This document shows, one piece after another, positions 10,209 to 22,414 of a DNA stretch of 64,000 bases. Positions within the stretch are counted from its first letter, which is position 1. Every line of letters starts with the position of its first letter. The stretch comes from Camelus bactrianus (Eukaryota > Chordata > Mammalia > Artiodactyla > Camelidae). The stretch is from NCBI RefSeq assembly GCF_048773025.1, contig NC_133544.1, positions 74,933,001-74,997,000 of the forward strand, in the 5' to 3' direction. Made by a program: the position numbers and the translations under genes. The notes beneath the pieces are model-generated. The model saw only the letters and a list, made by a program, of their open reading frames with translations. It was not told where the DNA came from and did no database searches.

Positions 10209-11739
10209 ACTATGCTAATATAGATGCATATATAGCTGCATATTACATATATACATATTTACACACACAAATACATATTCATATTTAGAGGTAAGGGGGA
10301 AGCAAAAGATTACAACCATCAAGACACATGTTCCTAAAACTAAAGAGCCAACTACAAAAATCAAACATCCCATTATTTAAATGGGCATGTTGTATGAGCT
10401 CAGATGTTATAAACTCATCAGTCTTTTCCTCTCTGATAAGCTTTTGGGCTATCTGACAGAACTCATTTGCCTTTGCCACCTGGTAACAGGATGGCAGTAA
10501 TAGCAGTGGCTGACAGACTCCACTTTTCTCCTGTGAGACACCTCCCACAAAATGTTCAGAGTTCCCCACATAACCATAAAAGAGCATCTCTTGATGGCTC
10601 CTGTCAGCTGACAGCAGCATAGAGTGACTGAAAAAGGAAATCATGCAGTGGGAAACAACAGGCTGCCTTTTTGCACACTCACTGTGTCTCCAGCCCAGCA
10701 TGAATAAGAGAATAGGGACTACAAGAGGGAAATGAATACAAGGCTGAACATTTTACCCAATTCTTCAGTGACAGATAGAAAGGACAGATGGTAGATGGAT
10801 CAGATGGGAGTTGTTTTTATCTTTTCTTTTCCTAGATCCTTTTCTTTATGTGTGTCTGAATATGTATTGTGTGAGAAAAAGGGAGATACAGAGAAATGGG
10901 GGAGACTGGAATTCTGTATGTGTGTATGAGGCCATATGTAGCCACAGTTACACACAGACACTTAGAGGAGCAGATAGAATTGGAGACAAAACTGCCTGCT
11001 TGCCAATTTTTCTAAATAAATATGTTCACAGATTTCATAGCATTAATGAGCTGAAAAATAACCACATATTGAAGCTGGATGGAGCTGTCTATACTAAGTT
11101 TGAGAATATTTTAAGTGCATGTTAAACTAATAATATGAATTAGAGGGCCCAAGCTCTCAAAGATGTCTGAGTAAGAAGCCATTTAACATAATAAAGGAGG
11201 AGTACATGGTTTGGATGTCAGATGTTAGAATGAGTATTCATTATAACTTTATAATTTCCATATATGATTTATGTGTTTTATGAGTTAAAATGTATGATGC
11301 TCTGGGAGTATGGTAAAAAGATAATACAAAAAAATTTAATTTGTTTATAAGAAACTATAAATGTTTAAAGTCAGTGAGATAGCAACTACAGTTATGACAC
11401 ATGGGTAATGATGTTCAGAGCTGACTAATATGACGTCTGCAGCACTGTTGTGATAGCTTTGACACATTCCTGAGATGGGGTATGAAATATTTATCATGAT
11501 GCCAACATACCTGTGCAGTTCAGAGTTTTAATGGTAATTTTAGTGATAGAGATGTTTTTGTTATTGTGGACTAAAAGCAAGACATGGTTGATCCATATAG
11601 ACCTAAAACTAACCCCAGCCCTTCTAATGGCCAACCTAATAGAAAGCAGCAGGGATAAACTCCAACTCAAGTCTGACTCCACAGCCCATATTTTTCCATT
11701 CCAGAGAAACTTAGCTAAAAGTCAGCCTTAGGAGAGAAA
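10209..11739. other. Unique intergenic DNA with one unexplained antisense open frame
   Basis: No recognised gene. An antisense open frame of 138 codons (10,285-10,701) is longer than expected for this AT content but shows no known domain. A + strand frame at 10,811-11,125 also shows nothing familiar. At 11,540-11,720 lies a sequence with a diverged relative at 14,305-14,430. Confidence 0.45.
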
Positions 11740-11744
11740 ATGAC

Positions 11745-13260
11745 AGTGCCACTTATCCGACAAGCTGATTCTAAAAGTTACATAGAAATGCAAAGTAGCA
11801 AAAATAGCCAAGACAATTATGAAGAATTGGAAAAGATAACTTGTTCTCCTGCATGTAAAGACACAGTATAAAGCTACAGGAATTCAGACAGTGTGGTGTT
11901 GGTGCAAAGATAGACAAATAGAATGGAATCTAGAGCTCATGCACTGATTAACATTTGATCTGAAGAAAAGTGGTACTGCACAGCGGTGGAGAAAGAACAG
12001 TCTTTTCAATAAATGATACTAGGATATTTGAACAAGAATCTTGGGGAGAAAAAAACTTAACCCTTTACCGATACCATTCACAAAAATCAATTCAAGGTGG
12101 ATTGTAGATCTAAATTCAAAAGGAAAAAAAATGTTTCTAGAGAATAATACATAACATTTTCATGATTTGGGGTAATGAAATACCAAACATAAAAACAAGA
12201 CACATAAATTCAAACATTGATAAATTTGACTCAAATTAAAATTAAGAACTTCTGTTCATCAAAAGACATCATTAAGAGAATGAAAAGACAAGCTACAAAA
12301 AGGAAAAGAAATTTATAGCATATATAACTGACAAAGGGCTTGTATCCAGAGATATAAAAAGCTACTAGAAATCAATAAGAAAATGATCAACAATCCAGTT
12401 GAAAAATAGGCAAGAGACTTGAACAGGCATTTCACAAAAGAGTATATGAAATAGCCAATAAACAAATGAGATTTGAATGAGATTTGCCCAACCTCATTAG
12501 TAATCAAGGAAATGCAAATTAAAACTACAATTGGATAACACTATACATTACCTAGAATAGTTAAACTTAAGTAGACTGACCATAACAACTGTTGGCAAGG
12601 ATGTAAAGCACCAGGGACTCTCATATTCTGCTGAAGGAAGTGATACAACCACAGCTTAGTTTGACTTTCTCTAGTAAAGTTAAGGAAATATCTCATGACC
12701 CAGCAATTTAACATTCAGATATCCAATAGAAATGTGTGCACCTATATACCAAAGAGACATGTACATAAATGTTCTTGGAAGTATTATTTGTAATCTTTCC
12801 AAACTGGAAAAAACCTTCATATGGCATCAACAGTGCACTGGATAAATATGTAATGTGGTATACTCATACAATGGAATGATACACAGCAAATAAAAGTGAA
12901 CAGACTATATCTACATACAACATTATGAATAGATCTCACAAATATAATAATGAGTAAAAGATACTAAATATCAAAGAATACATAATGTGTTACTCCATTT
13001 GTAGGAAGTTTGAAAAAACAAGCAAGGCAAAACAACAGTGTTTTAGAGCACAAGAGAAACCAAGAAAATGGTTACCTTCCAGGAGAACAAAGGAGACAGT
13101 GATTGAGAGACGGTTGTTGGTAATGTTCTTCTCTTGAGCTGTGTAGTGGTTACATGGCTGTTTGCTTTGGAATAATTCACTAAACTATTCATTTTTGTAT
13201 TGTGCACTTTGCTAATTGAGATTTCTATTTCACAACAAAAGTTTTTTGTTTTTTTTTTTT
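11745..13260 (+). mobile_element. Old LINE-1 ORF2 and 3' region
   Basis: Degenerate L1 ORF2 in sense order: 'AGCTGATTCTAAAAGTTACA', 'CAGTGTGGTGTTGGTGCAAA', the 'CATCAAAAGACATCATTAAG' block, 'GACAAAGGGCTTGTATCCAG', 'ATGGAATGATACACAGCAAA'. It ends at an A/T-rich 3' end near 13,260. No open frame survives, so it is an ancient copy. Confidence 0.87.
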
Positions 13261-13299
13261 AAGAAAAGAGCAGAATTTTTATCCCCATTCTATTTCACA

Positions 13300-13432
13300 G
13301 TGGGGAAAAATATTGAGTGCTTACATGTTAAGCTTGGAGCTCCTTTTCCGAAGCCAAAGGGAGAAAGGGATAAATGTCATGATTCCTGGCCTCAAGAAGC
13401 TTACAATCTTATTAGGATAAGAGATACATAAA
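13300..13432 (-). repeat. L2 3'-end fragment
   Basis: Inverted L2 tail: 'ATTGAGTGCTTACATGTTAA' ... 'CCTGGCCTCAAGAAGCTTAC'. Confidence 0.6.
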
Positions 13433-13545
13433 GTATTACCAGGTAGGATTAAATGAGCAACAAATAAAGATAGTGTTCTGCTTGCACTAGTTGAGTTCCT
13501 ACTAAATGTTACATTATCTAAAAATTGCATTATAAAAGTGATTGT

Positions 13546-14220
13546 CTCCAATCCTGGGTATATATATTTGAAAAAATGAAAACTCTAATACGAAAAGATA
13601 CATGCACCCCAACGCTCATAGCAGCAATATTTACAATTGCCAAGATATGGAAGCAACCTAAGTCTCTGTCAACAGATGAATGATAAAAAAAGATGTGGTA
13701 TATATATATAGTGTGTGTGGTATATATATACCACCTACATACATACACATACACACACACACACACATACATACATACAATAGCATACTACTCAGCCATT
13801 TAAAAAGAAAAAATTTTGCCATTTGCAGCAACATGGATGGACTTGGAGGGTATTATGCAAAGTGAAATAAGTCAGACGGAGAAAGACAAGTACTATATGC
13901 TCTGATTTATATGTGGGGTCTAAAAAAATACAACAAACTAGTGAATATAACAAAAAAAGCAGACTGACAGATATAGAGAACAAACCAGTAGTTACCAGTG
14001 GGGAGAGGGAAGGAAGAGGGGCCAAACAGGGGTAGGGGCTTAAGAGGTACACACTATTATGTATAAAACAAGTTACAAGGATATATTGTACAATGAGGGG
14101 AATATAGCCAATATTTCATAATAACTATAAATGGAGTATAACCCTTTCCATTGTGAATCACTATGTTTTACACCTGTAACTTACATAATGTTGTACATCA
14201 ACCGTACTTCAATAAAATTT
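13546..14220 (+). mobile_element. 5'-truncated LINE-1 (L1MA/B-like) with 15-bp TSD
   Basis: L1 ORF2 end and 3' UTR: 'AAGATACATGCACCCCAACG', 'GCAACATGGATGGACTTGGA', 'GGTTACCAGTGGGGAGAGGG'-type region, 'ACTATGTTTTACACCTGTAA'. Flanking duplications TATAAAAGTGATTGT (13,531-13,545) and TATTAAAGTGATTGT (14,221-14,235) match at 14 of 15. The left end starts inside ORF2. Confidence 0.92.
13698..13785 (+). repeat. Compound TA/TG/CA microsatellite in L1
   Basis: Runs of TATATA, GTGTGTG, TATATA again and then (CA)n with CATA units replace the L1 block that normally reads 'TGGTATATATATACAATGGA'. The tract expanded from the native TATATATA of the L1. Confidence 0.9.
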
Positions 14221-14235
14221 TATTAAAGTGATTGT

Positions 14236-15409
14236 TTCAGTGGGAAGAATTGAGATATAACAAAAAGAATAATAAACTTATTTTTCTTCAGTAATTTCAG
14301 CAATGAAGAGGTTTTTGTTACTGTGGCCTAAAAATAACAGACTGGTTGATCAAAACAGACAAAAACAAGTCTGAACCTTTCTCATGGCCTTTCAACTTCA
14401 CACATGGAGCTTTTCCATTTCTGTTATCATCTTTGGCCCTGAAGTCTTCCAAGCACTTATGTTCCAGAAAGATAATTTTTAAAATCTTTTTAACATTTAC
14501 TCTAATGATATGAAATCCAGTGGCTCTAATGACATTGCATATCTTTTCAAAGAATTCATTACCCTTGACTTTTGGGTAAGTCATAGCCTTTATTTTCCTA
14601 GCTCGACACAATATTATCATTAACCCAGCACTTCTTATACACACTGTTATCACTTTTATTACCCTTTATAACAATCGATATGACAGAAAAGTGAAATATG
14701 ATGCAAAACAAATTCCAGCCAGCCATTCATTCGGCCTTCCGTTTGTTTCCACTGCAACAAGCAGCAGTTCCCTAACGTGGTCGTGTAATAGAACCTGCAG
14801 CCAGTCTAGGCACTGCAACTTACGTTCTCTATGTATTTAATTACATCCAGTTTGCAATACGAAAACCAACTGTAGGTGAAATGCCTACATTTGTAAGTTG
14901 CTATGGAGACATAGAGAGAAAGGAATGTTTTAACTCCTTCTTGGAGGGAAACTGAAATTCAGAGAAGGCTTCACATTCAATCTCAGTTTCAAGTAAAGAG
15001 AAGGTGTCTGCAAGTGTTGAAGAGGGGAGGCACTTTCAGGTCAGGATGCATTGTGAACAAAGGCAGGAAACATTGCCATGAAATCCCAGAGAACAGAAAT
15101 TGAACTGTCATGGTTAAACAGATTTTTTGAAAGCAAGTTTTCAGAACCATTTAAAACAATGCAAATGTATATCCATCTCACTGTGTAAAACTAGTATATA
15201 TTATTGCCTCCGAATAGATGTTCTTGCTCCTCAGTCTCTTCTCAATGACATATTTATTTTGACTATTTCACTCCTGTTAATCTCCATTCATTTTCCTCCC
15301 ATTAGACAATTTCCCCCTTTATGAGAATGACTATAATTCACAAAAGGCACCAGCAGTCTCTGATAAAAATGTATCTCCACAGACAGGCTTTAGTGTGATT
15401 TGGCAAAAT
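14236..15409. other. Intergenic, no gene; small CpG-bearing unique patch
   Basis: The stretch holds an antisense 111-codon frame (14,318-14,653) without a known domain. A unique patch at about 14,700-14,880 has several CpG in an otherwise CpG-poor area. Nothing else is recognised. Confidence 0.45.
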
Positions 15410-15580
15410 GAATACTGAACTGTAAGCAGGATATCTGGGTCCTGGTCCTAGTGTGTCCTTCAAGGAGCTCTGTGTTCCTCCTCAAGTCACTCAACCTGTT
15501 TTGACCTCAACTTTATCTACCTGTGAAACAAGATGATCTCTAAGATCCCTTCTATTATAATGGTCCTTTCAGGTGGTGAA
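15410..15580 (+). repeat. MIR SINE
   Basis: 'GGATATCTGGGTCCTGGTCC', 'CAAGTCACTCAACCTGTTTT', 'CTACCTGTGAAACAAGATGA' follow MIR core order, though diverged. Confidence 0.65.
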
Positions 15581-15824
15581 CCATGAGTTAATCAGAAAGC
15601 CCAATGTCCTGTCTGGCTAGGAGATTTGCCTCAGGTACTTGGCAAAACAGAAATTAAAATGTTTGCTTCCTAAGAAAGAGATTCTCAGATAGAGTTCCTT
15701 AGATAATGCTAAGGCAAGGGGAAGAACCTCAATCTTGGTACATGATAAACTATACTAGTAATGCTCAACTATCATTAAAGTCTAGTTAAATGAGATCCAG
15801 AAGTCTGTATACTTGATCAATGTT

Positions 15825-15965
15825 ATGCTTTTTTAAAAAAAATTGTAGTAAAAACTTACATAACATGAAGTTTATCTTTTTAACTATTTTTAAGTGAACA
15901 ATTCGGTGATATTATGTACATTATCAATGTTGAATAACCAACATGGCTATTTATTAGTGCTATGC
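15825..15965 (-). mobile_element. LINE-1 3' end fragment, inverted
   Basis: 'ATTGTAGTAAAAACTTACAT' and 'TTTAACTATTTTTAAGTGAA' match the reverse complement of an old L1 3' end. Confidence 0.7.
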
Positions 15966-16077
15966 TTTTGTATTTTGCTTCACCCCACCTCAGTTTCCTT
16001 AGAAAATATTATTTTAAATATATTTTCTCTATCTCTCAGCTGAATTAGAAAGAAAAGGACATTTCATGCTTCTATAG

Positions 16078-16308
16078 CAGTGGTTTTCAATTGGGGGGAG
16101 CATTTTACCCCTCAGGGGACATTTGGCAATGTCTGCAGACACTTTTGATTGTCACAACTGAGGGGAAGGGATGCTACTGACATCTAGTGTATACAGGCTA
16201 GGACTACTGCTAAATATCCCACAATGCACAAGACAGCTCCTCCCACCCTACTCCAACAAAGATTTAACCGTCCCCAAATGCCATTAGGGTCACTTTTAAG
16301 AATCCTTG
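16078..16308 (+). mobile_element. MER20-like hAT-Charlie element
   Basis: 'CAGTGGTTTTCAATTGGGGG' at the left, 'GGGGACATTTGGCAATGTCT', 'CATCTAGTGTATACAGGCTA', 'CCACAATGCACAAGACAGCT' and a right end reading 'AAGAATCCTTG'. About 231 bp, close to the family length of about 219. It is a nonautonomous DNA transposon. MER20 copies are known to act as enhancers in some placental tissues; nothing here shows that for this copy. Confidence 0.88.
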
Positions 16309-17839
16309 CTCTTTCAGAGTCAATGTTCAGCAACGGAGAGGCATGGTAGCAGCAAGATTGATAAAGTTCTAAAACCTAAGACTTGGGCAGACAAAGAGTA
16401 GAAACCAAGTAAGGATGAGCTGTGAACATTACTTTTCCTCCTGGAAATGCCCTCACTGTCCTGCTCTCTGATTCTGTGGCAGTGTCATTTAATAACCCTT
16501 CCTAGAGTACAAGGTTTGTCCATGGTACAAGTAAAGTATTTAAAAGGTCAGTCCCAAAGGCAAGGGGCCTAAACTGAGAAAGACAGTATTTAATTACTTC
16601 TTCCTTTGGGGGTTCTTTCTAAGAGGCAATGTCTCCTTGAAATTTGGCTTCTGTTGTACCTTGATTACTCCCATCTCACACCTAATTTACTGGTAGTATG
16701 TTTGGCTCTGATTGTGACTTGTTTGAGATCTTTTTCCAAGAGGACTACTAGCTTGGTTAAGCCCAGCTGAGCTCCCTATCAGAAAAAGTAAGTAGTAGTT
16801 CCTTTTATAACCTCATTCTCAGCTGCATTCTAATATGTTTTCATGAATGGGAAATAAAGGGGTAGAACTGCAAGTATCAGTTAAAATGGTTTTTAAACAT
16901 ACTTCTCTTATTTTTTTTTTTATTTAAGATTGTATTAAGCAATAACTGGATATTACCTGCACTGGTTTATCAGCCACCGGCTCCTGGTGATCTTGCTCCC
17001 AGAATTTTGTCAATGTTTCAAACAGAACTAGAGATTGACCCCATCTTTTCCTTAAGATATGACCTGGTGATGGTTGCAAAACTCAGTAAATACACAAAAA
17101 ATCATTGAATTATACACTTTAAATGGATGAATGTTATGGTAAGTAAATTGTATCTCAATAAAACTGTTTAAAAAGTGAATAGGTTTGTTTATTATAGAAC
17201 TTCTCAAGACTTTAATATCTTGATGTAATTTGTGAATCTTCAAGAGGAAAGTAGAGAATGAAGTGTTTACCAAAATGATTTGCTCCATGGGACCCCCCCC
17301 CCATCTATGAGCATTCCATGGAAATGGTGTTTCTACATGTTCACTTAAAAAAACCCCTCTAATCTAGGTTATATAAACAATCTTTAAAGAGGTTCTAAGC
17401 AAGAGGCAAATCCTTGTTAATCTTTGTATTTTTTCCTTATGTTTCTCTTACACATTGGCAGGAGGTAAAAAGCATGACATGGTATTCAGCGAAAAAAAAT
17501 TGATTTCATTATAATAGAGGATAAAGCTGAGGTTGTAAGAATTAGATTCACTGAGTTTAAGACTCAAGACAAAAAAAAAAGAAAAAAGAGTCAAGACAAC
17601 TACATCCCCACACACTCTTGCAAAGATTTGAAAAAATAGATCTGAGGTGGTCAGAAGATCTTCAAGGATGTAGTGAAGTGATGCGCAATTTTTCCCTAAG
17701 ACTGAAAAACTTTTGCAGCTATAGAAATGGTTTTAAGTTCCTTTACAAATAAACTTCTGATCAGTTAGTTCTCCAGGGTTCCCTTGTCAGTGAATGGCCT
17801 CAGTGCTGATATAGTTGTCCAAATTAAAAACTGTTTCCC
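16309..17839. other. Mostly unique intergenic DNA
   Basis: No gene. An L1 3' end lies at about 17,050-17,180 ('ATTGAATTATACACTTTAAA', 'TTGTATCTCAATAAAACTG'). There is a run of C at 17,293 and an A/AG-rich tract at 17,570-17,590. Confidence 0.55.
17050..17180 (+). mobile_element. Old LINE-1 3' terminal fragment
   Basis: 'CACAAAAAATCATTGAATTA' 'TACACTTTAAATGGATGAAT' and the terminal 'TTGTATCTCAATAAAACTGT' match L1M 3' ends. Confidence 0.7.
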
Positions 17840-18095
17840 TGATTTCTCACCTGAATTATTGCAACAGTCTCCTAACTGGCCTTCTATATACCATCTATAT
17901 ACTTGAGGCATAATCAACTTGACTAGAAAAGTCTTTCTAAATCATACATCTGATTGTGTCACTTTCTTAAAACTTTTTCATGGCTTCTTATGACTCTAAA
18001 GTAAAAAATCCAGACCCCTTGGTATGAGCCTATTCATAATCTGGCCCTCACTTACTTCTTCATCTTCATCTCTTGCCACTTCTTTTTTGAGTGGA
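17840..18095 (+). repeat. L2 LINE fragment
   Basis: L2 sense order: 'TATTGCAACAGTCTCCTAAC', 'TGATTGTGTCACTTTCTTAA', 'TCATAATCTGGCCCTCACTT', 'CATCTCTTGCCACTTC'. Confidence 0.8.
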
Positions 18096-20289
18096 GTGTA
18101 CAAGATCATCCTTTGCATGTGGGATGAAAATATTTGAACTTCTACAGATTAAGAAGCAGGAACAGAAACTGACTGAATGGCATATATTAACAGTCTAGGG
18201 TAAGCCAAGCCAAAGCTATGTGCAAGTGGAAGTTTAGAGGAGGCAATCACTCTGAGGAAGAAGGGACTATTAGGGAAGCGTGAAGAAAGGAGAGACAGAG
18301 GCGCCAGAAAGAGTAGTTGGTTCTTAGAGGTTGATTCCTGATAGATGCACTTCTGGTTCCAGTTCCCATCTATATACATCCTTATAAATACACCCTCCTT
18401 TCCTTGAGACATTCTAAATGGGTCTTATTTGTACTTTTTAAGTGTCTTGTTGGGGGTGGGGTATTTGTTCCATGCAACTGTAAGAATCTACCTAAAACAC
18501 TTAGTGTCTATTTATAGGGATTGGTTAAATAAAATAAAGCACATCTTTCTATGCATTTACCGAAAGTGAGTATGTAGTGCCAACATTTTCTGACATGGAA
18601 AGTTGCTTCCAAGATATTGTTAAGTAAAAAAGCAGGTCACAAAATTTTTGTTTTATATTCTGTGTGTGTATGTATGTAGATAGGAAAAAGGTCAGGGAAG
18701 ATCTATATCAAAATGTCAGTAGTGGTTATACTTGGATGGGTGGAATTGTGGGCAATGTTCACTTTTTGGTTTTCCTATCTGGTTACCTATTTCTGTTGTT
18801 GTCATTCTGAGCATACATTACTCACAGAAGTATTAAACTATTAAATTATTTTCATTTCTATAAAGAGTAAAATACTAAACTATTACCATTTCTAAAAAAA
18901 AAAAAAACAGGAAAAATTCAAATGTTTAGGATTTTCCTTATATGTGGTAGAGAGACTAAGGATGAGTTAACAACATCCAGAGGGAACAAATTTTTTTCAT
19001 TCACTCATTAAACATAATATATGTGAGCCCCAGCACTAGATGATGTAAAGATAAATGGGAAAAAGTTCTCATCTTAAGGATCTTACAGTCTAACAGGATG
19101 ATAAATATATAAACTAATAGCTGTAACGCGGGTATGAGTATAATACCAGACATGTAAGTTAGGTGTTGTAGGGCACAAAGAGCAAATCGTTCGGGAAAAG
19201 ACACTCAAACAGAATCAAAGAGGATAAGAGAATGAGAAGGGAGTGCTTTTGAGTCATGAAGGCATGAAATAGCAGTGTGTACAGGGAGTCTAGTCACACA
19301 CCATACGAAATAAGTTACTTGGCTACGAAAATGAATAGATTGTCTTTAAAACACCAATAATTTCAATACATATTTTAAATAATCCTAATAATGCCCAGAT
19401 GCCAAAAGGAAAAGCATTGTGTACACCAATATAATGTTAATAAGAAAGTGTTCACAGACATATTTCATAACATATTAGTATTTCAAAGTTACTATACTAC
19501 TCTGCTGAAAAATGAGGTCTTTTGTAAACATTAGCTTCTGTTCTGTCTTGGGATGCAATGTGCTGCCTCTCCAAGATACTGACAGATCAAAATACAGCAC
19601 CTGAATAGGAACAGCAAAGTGAGTTCAATCCATCATCATATTTACTTGATATACATCAGGGGATTGCACTGCTGAAAACAACACAAACAACATGCTGAAA
19701 CTAACAAGTTTAGTGAAACATTATGTAAGTTAAAAAGAAACCTTTTAGCTTCTATTTTTAAGCTCAGACAATGGATAAACAAGGATCTGCTTAAAGGGCA
19801 CTATATGACACATGACTAGCTCTGCTCACAGCTGTATCTTCTGACTGAACATCAGTGCAGGAGGATTTATTGTGATGCCATACTATCATCACCAGCAAGT
19901 ACACTGTATCAAGGAATGAAAACAAAGGCTTGGAAAATTACAGGATGATCACTTGAAATTAGCCACACATAAGGTTCCACCCTATTAAATGGGGCCACAT
20001 TTAATTGGGTCACTCTACAGAACAATGTCTAGCAGAGAAAGCCACCAAGAGCTAGAAGATTAGATGAACTGCAGTACAGAAAACGAAAAATAGGGCAGAA
20101 ACTTTGGGTTTTCTGCCAAGTCCAGAAAAAAATACAATGCAGCAAACTGTGCAGGAGCATGACTGTCCTTTCATTGGTTGCCAAGAATCTAAGTCTGGTT
20201 CTTAAAAATTACAAAAGAAATCAAAGCAAAATGTTAAGGATTGAGACCTACTATGTTTTGCAAAGCTATGTGAGAAGTAACGATTAGTC
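18096..20289. other. Intergenic, mostly unique; a few old repeat remnants
   Basis: No gene. About 18,480-18,800 resembles a widespread but unplaced old mammalian repeat ('AGTAGTGGTTATACTTGGAT'). An inverted L2 tail lies at about 19,000-19,115 ('GGATCTTACAGTCTAACAGG'). The 19,300-20,280 stretch appears unique. Confidence 0.5.
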
Positions 20290-20420
20290 AAAAATATTTA
20301 TTGAATTTCTACTATGTGTCTACTAATACTGTGCTACCTGCCAAGAAGAGAGAAAATAAATGTGACAAAATCTATGCTTTCTGGAGTTTACAACTAACTG
20401 GCCAGTAAAGTTACACCAAT
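20290..20420 (-). repeat. L2 3'-end fragment
   Basis: 'AATATTTATTGAATTTCTAC' 'TATGTGTCTACTAATACTGT' is the inverted L2 3' end; the remainder fades out. Confidence 0.6.
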
Positions 20421-20584
20421 GTGAGAGTTGAGTAACAATGTGAGGCCAAATGATTTTGCCAAAGTGATGCAGTTTGTAGACAATAAGTGCATAATTCAGA
20501 AAAGAAAAACATGAGCTGAGCCAGAACTTGGAGGAAGATCTCAGAGATGGAGGATTTATGCTGGATCTTAAAGAAAGCTTGGAT

Positions 20585-20770
20585 TCTGATCCTAGGTCTG
20601 TCTTTAACCAGTAGAATATAATAATTCTGAGCAAGTCATATTACTTGTCTGGATTTTCGTCTTCATTCATAAAATGGAAGTTTTAGATTCATCTTCATTC
20701 ATAAAATGGAAGTTTTAGATAAGGCAATCTCTAAGTTCCCTTCCTGTTCTAAGATTCCGTAATTTGAGAA
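20585..20770 (+). repeat. MIR SINE with an internal 32-bp tandem duplication
   Basis: 'GAGCAAGTCATATTACTTGT' and 'CATAAAATGGAAGTTTTAGA' correspond to the MIR block 'GGGCAAGTTACTTAACC ... CTGTAAAATGG'. A 32-bp unit starting TCTTCATTCATAAAATGG is repeated at 20,660-20,691 and 20,692-20,723, identical over the first 29 bases. Confidence 0.7.
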
Positions 20771-21369
20771 TATTTTTTTAAAAAGGGAAGAAATGGTTAA
20801 GAGGGTATTCAGAAAATATTTCAGACAAACCCAAGGAAACTGGTAAGAAAGAAGTGAGCAGTCACTGGAGAAGGGGAGGAAAGCTTAATGATGTAAGGTC
20901 AAAACAAAATCACAGCCTACTCCAGACTATCAGTTATTATGGTCCTGCAGCAAAACAACTACAGAAAATCTCATAGGAGGCAGATTTGTCACAGCAAAAT
21001 AAATAGCTATGATAGAAATCTAGAGAACATTGGGGAGGCATAGTAAGATAGTGGTGATTTCTACTTGGGAGCAGCAAGGTGTGGGAGGTATCAAAAATGT
21101 TTTAAAGGAGGTAGACTGAATAGTTCCCTGGTTGGGTATAGGTAAAGGAGGAAAAGACTGAAAGCTTCAGAGGAACTTTCTGTCTCTGCTGCATGCTCTG
21201 CAACCCCTCCTACTTACAACACTAACTGGTACACAGCAGGCATTCAATTAATATTTGATTAACTTATTAGTTAATTAATGAATACTCCATGATAGAAAGT
21301 CTTGAACAAAGTAGGATTCCAATAGCATAATGCTACAATAATGAATTTTTTAACTTAATTTAATCTCAT
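20771..21369. other. Intergenic, nothing recognised
   Basis: AT-rich unique sequence. An L2-like tail 'CACAGCAGGCATTCAATTAA' lies near 21,235-21,290, short and uncertain. Confidence 0.45.
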
Positions 21370-22284
21370 GTTCTTTGATTGGAAGAATTAATACTGTTAA
21401 AATGTCCATAATACTCAAAGCAATCTTCAGATATAATGCAATCCCCATCAAAATACCCATAGCATTTTCCACAAGAACTAGAACAAATAATCCAAAAATT
21501 TGTACGGAATTACAAAAGACCCAGAATTGCTAAAGCAACCCTGGAAAAAAACCAAAGCCAGAGGCATAACCCTTCCAGACTTCACACTACATTACAAAGC
21601 TACAGTAATCAAAATAGCATGGTATTGGCACCAAAACAGACATATACATCAATGGGCCCAAATAGAGGGACCAGAAAAAAACCCACAACCTATGGTCAAT
21701 TCATCTATGACAAAGAAGACAAGAATATACAATGGAGAAAATATAGTCTCTTCAATTAGTGGTGTTGGTAAAGCTGGACAGCCACGTGTAAATCAATGAA
21801 ATAGAACACTTCTTTGCACCATACACAAAAATAAACTCAGAATGGTTTAAAGACTTAAATATGTAAGATATGACACCATAAAACTCCTGAAAGAGAACAT
21901 AGGTAAAACATTTTCTGACATAAATCTTAGCAATATTTTCAAAGGTCAGTCTCCCAAGACAAAAGAAATAAAAGCCAAAATAAACAAATGGGACCTAATC
22001 AAACTTAAAAGTGTTTGCATAGCAAAGGAGACCATCAACAAAATGAATGGACAACCTACAGAATGGGAGAAAATATTTGCAAATAATGTGACTGACAAAG
22101 GATTAATATCCAAAACATACAAACAGCTCACAAAACTCAAAAAACAAAGAGCCTAATCAAAACATGGGCAGAAGACTTAAACAGACATTTTTTCCAAAAA
22201 TGATATACAGATGGCCAACAGGCACATGAAAAGATGCTCAGCATTGCTAAATATTAGAGAAATGTAAATCAAAACCAAAATGAG

Positions 22285-22414
22285 ATGAAAATGAATATAT
22301 GTATATTCATGAATGACTGAAGCATTGTGCTGTACACCAGAAATTGACAAAACATTGTAAACTGACTATACTTCAATACAAAAAAGTAAAAAAAAAGACA
22401 AAAAAAAAAACCCA
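22285..22414 (+). mobile_element. Tiny L1 3' end nested in the L1
   Basis: About 130 bp beginning 'ATGAAAATGAATATATGTAT' and ending in A-rich sequence interrupt the host L1 between its 'AAAACCAAAATGAG' block and the continuing 'GAATCACCTCATACCAGTCA'. An imperfect direct repeat flanks it (22,271-22,284 and 22,415-22,429). Confidence 0.85.
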
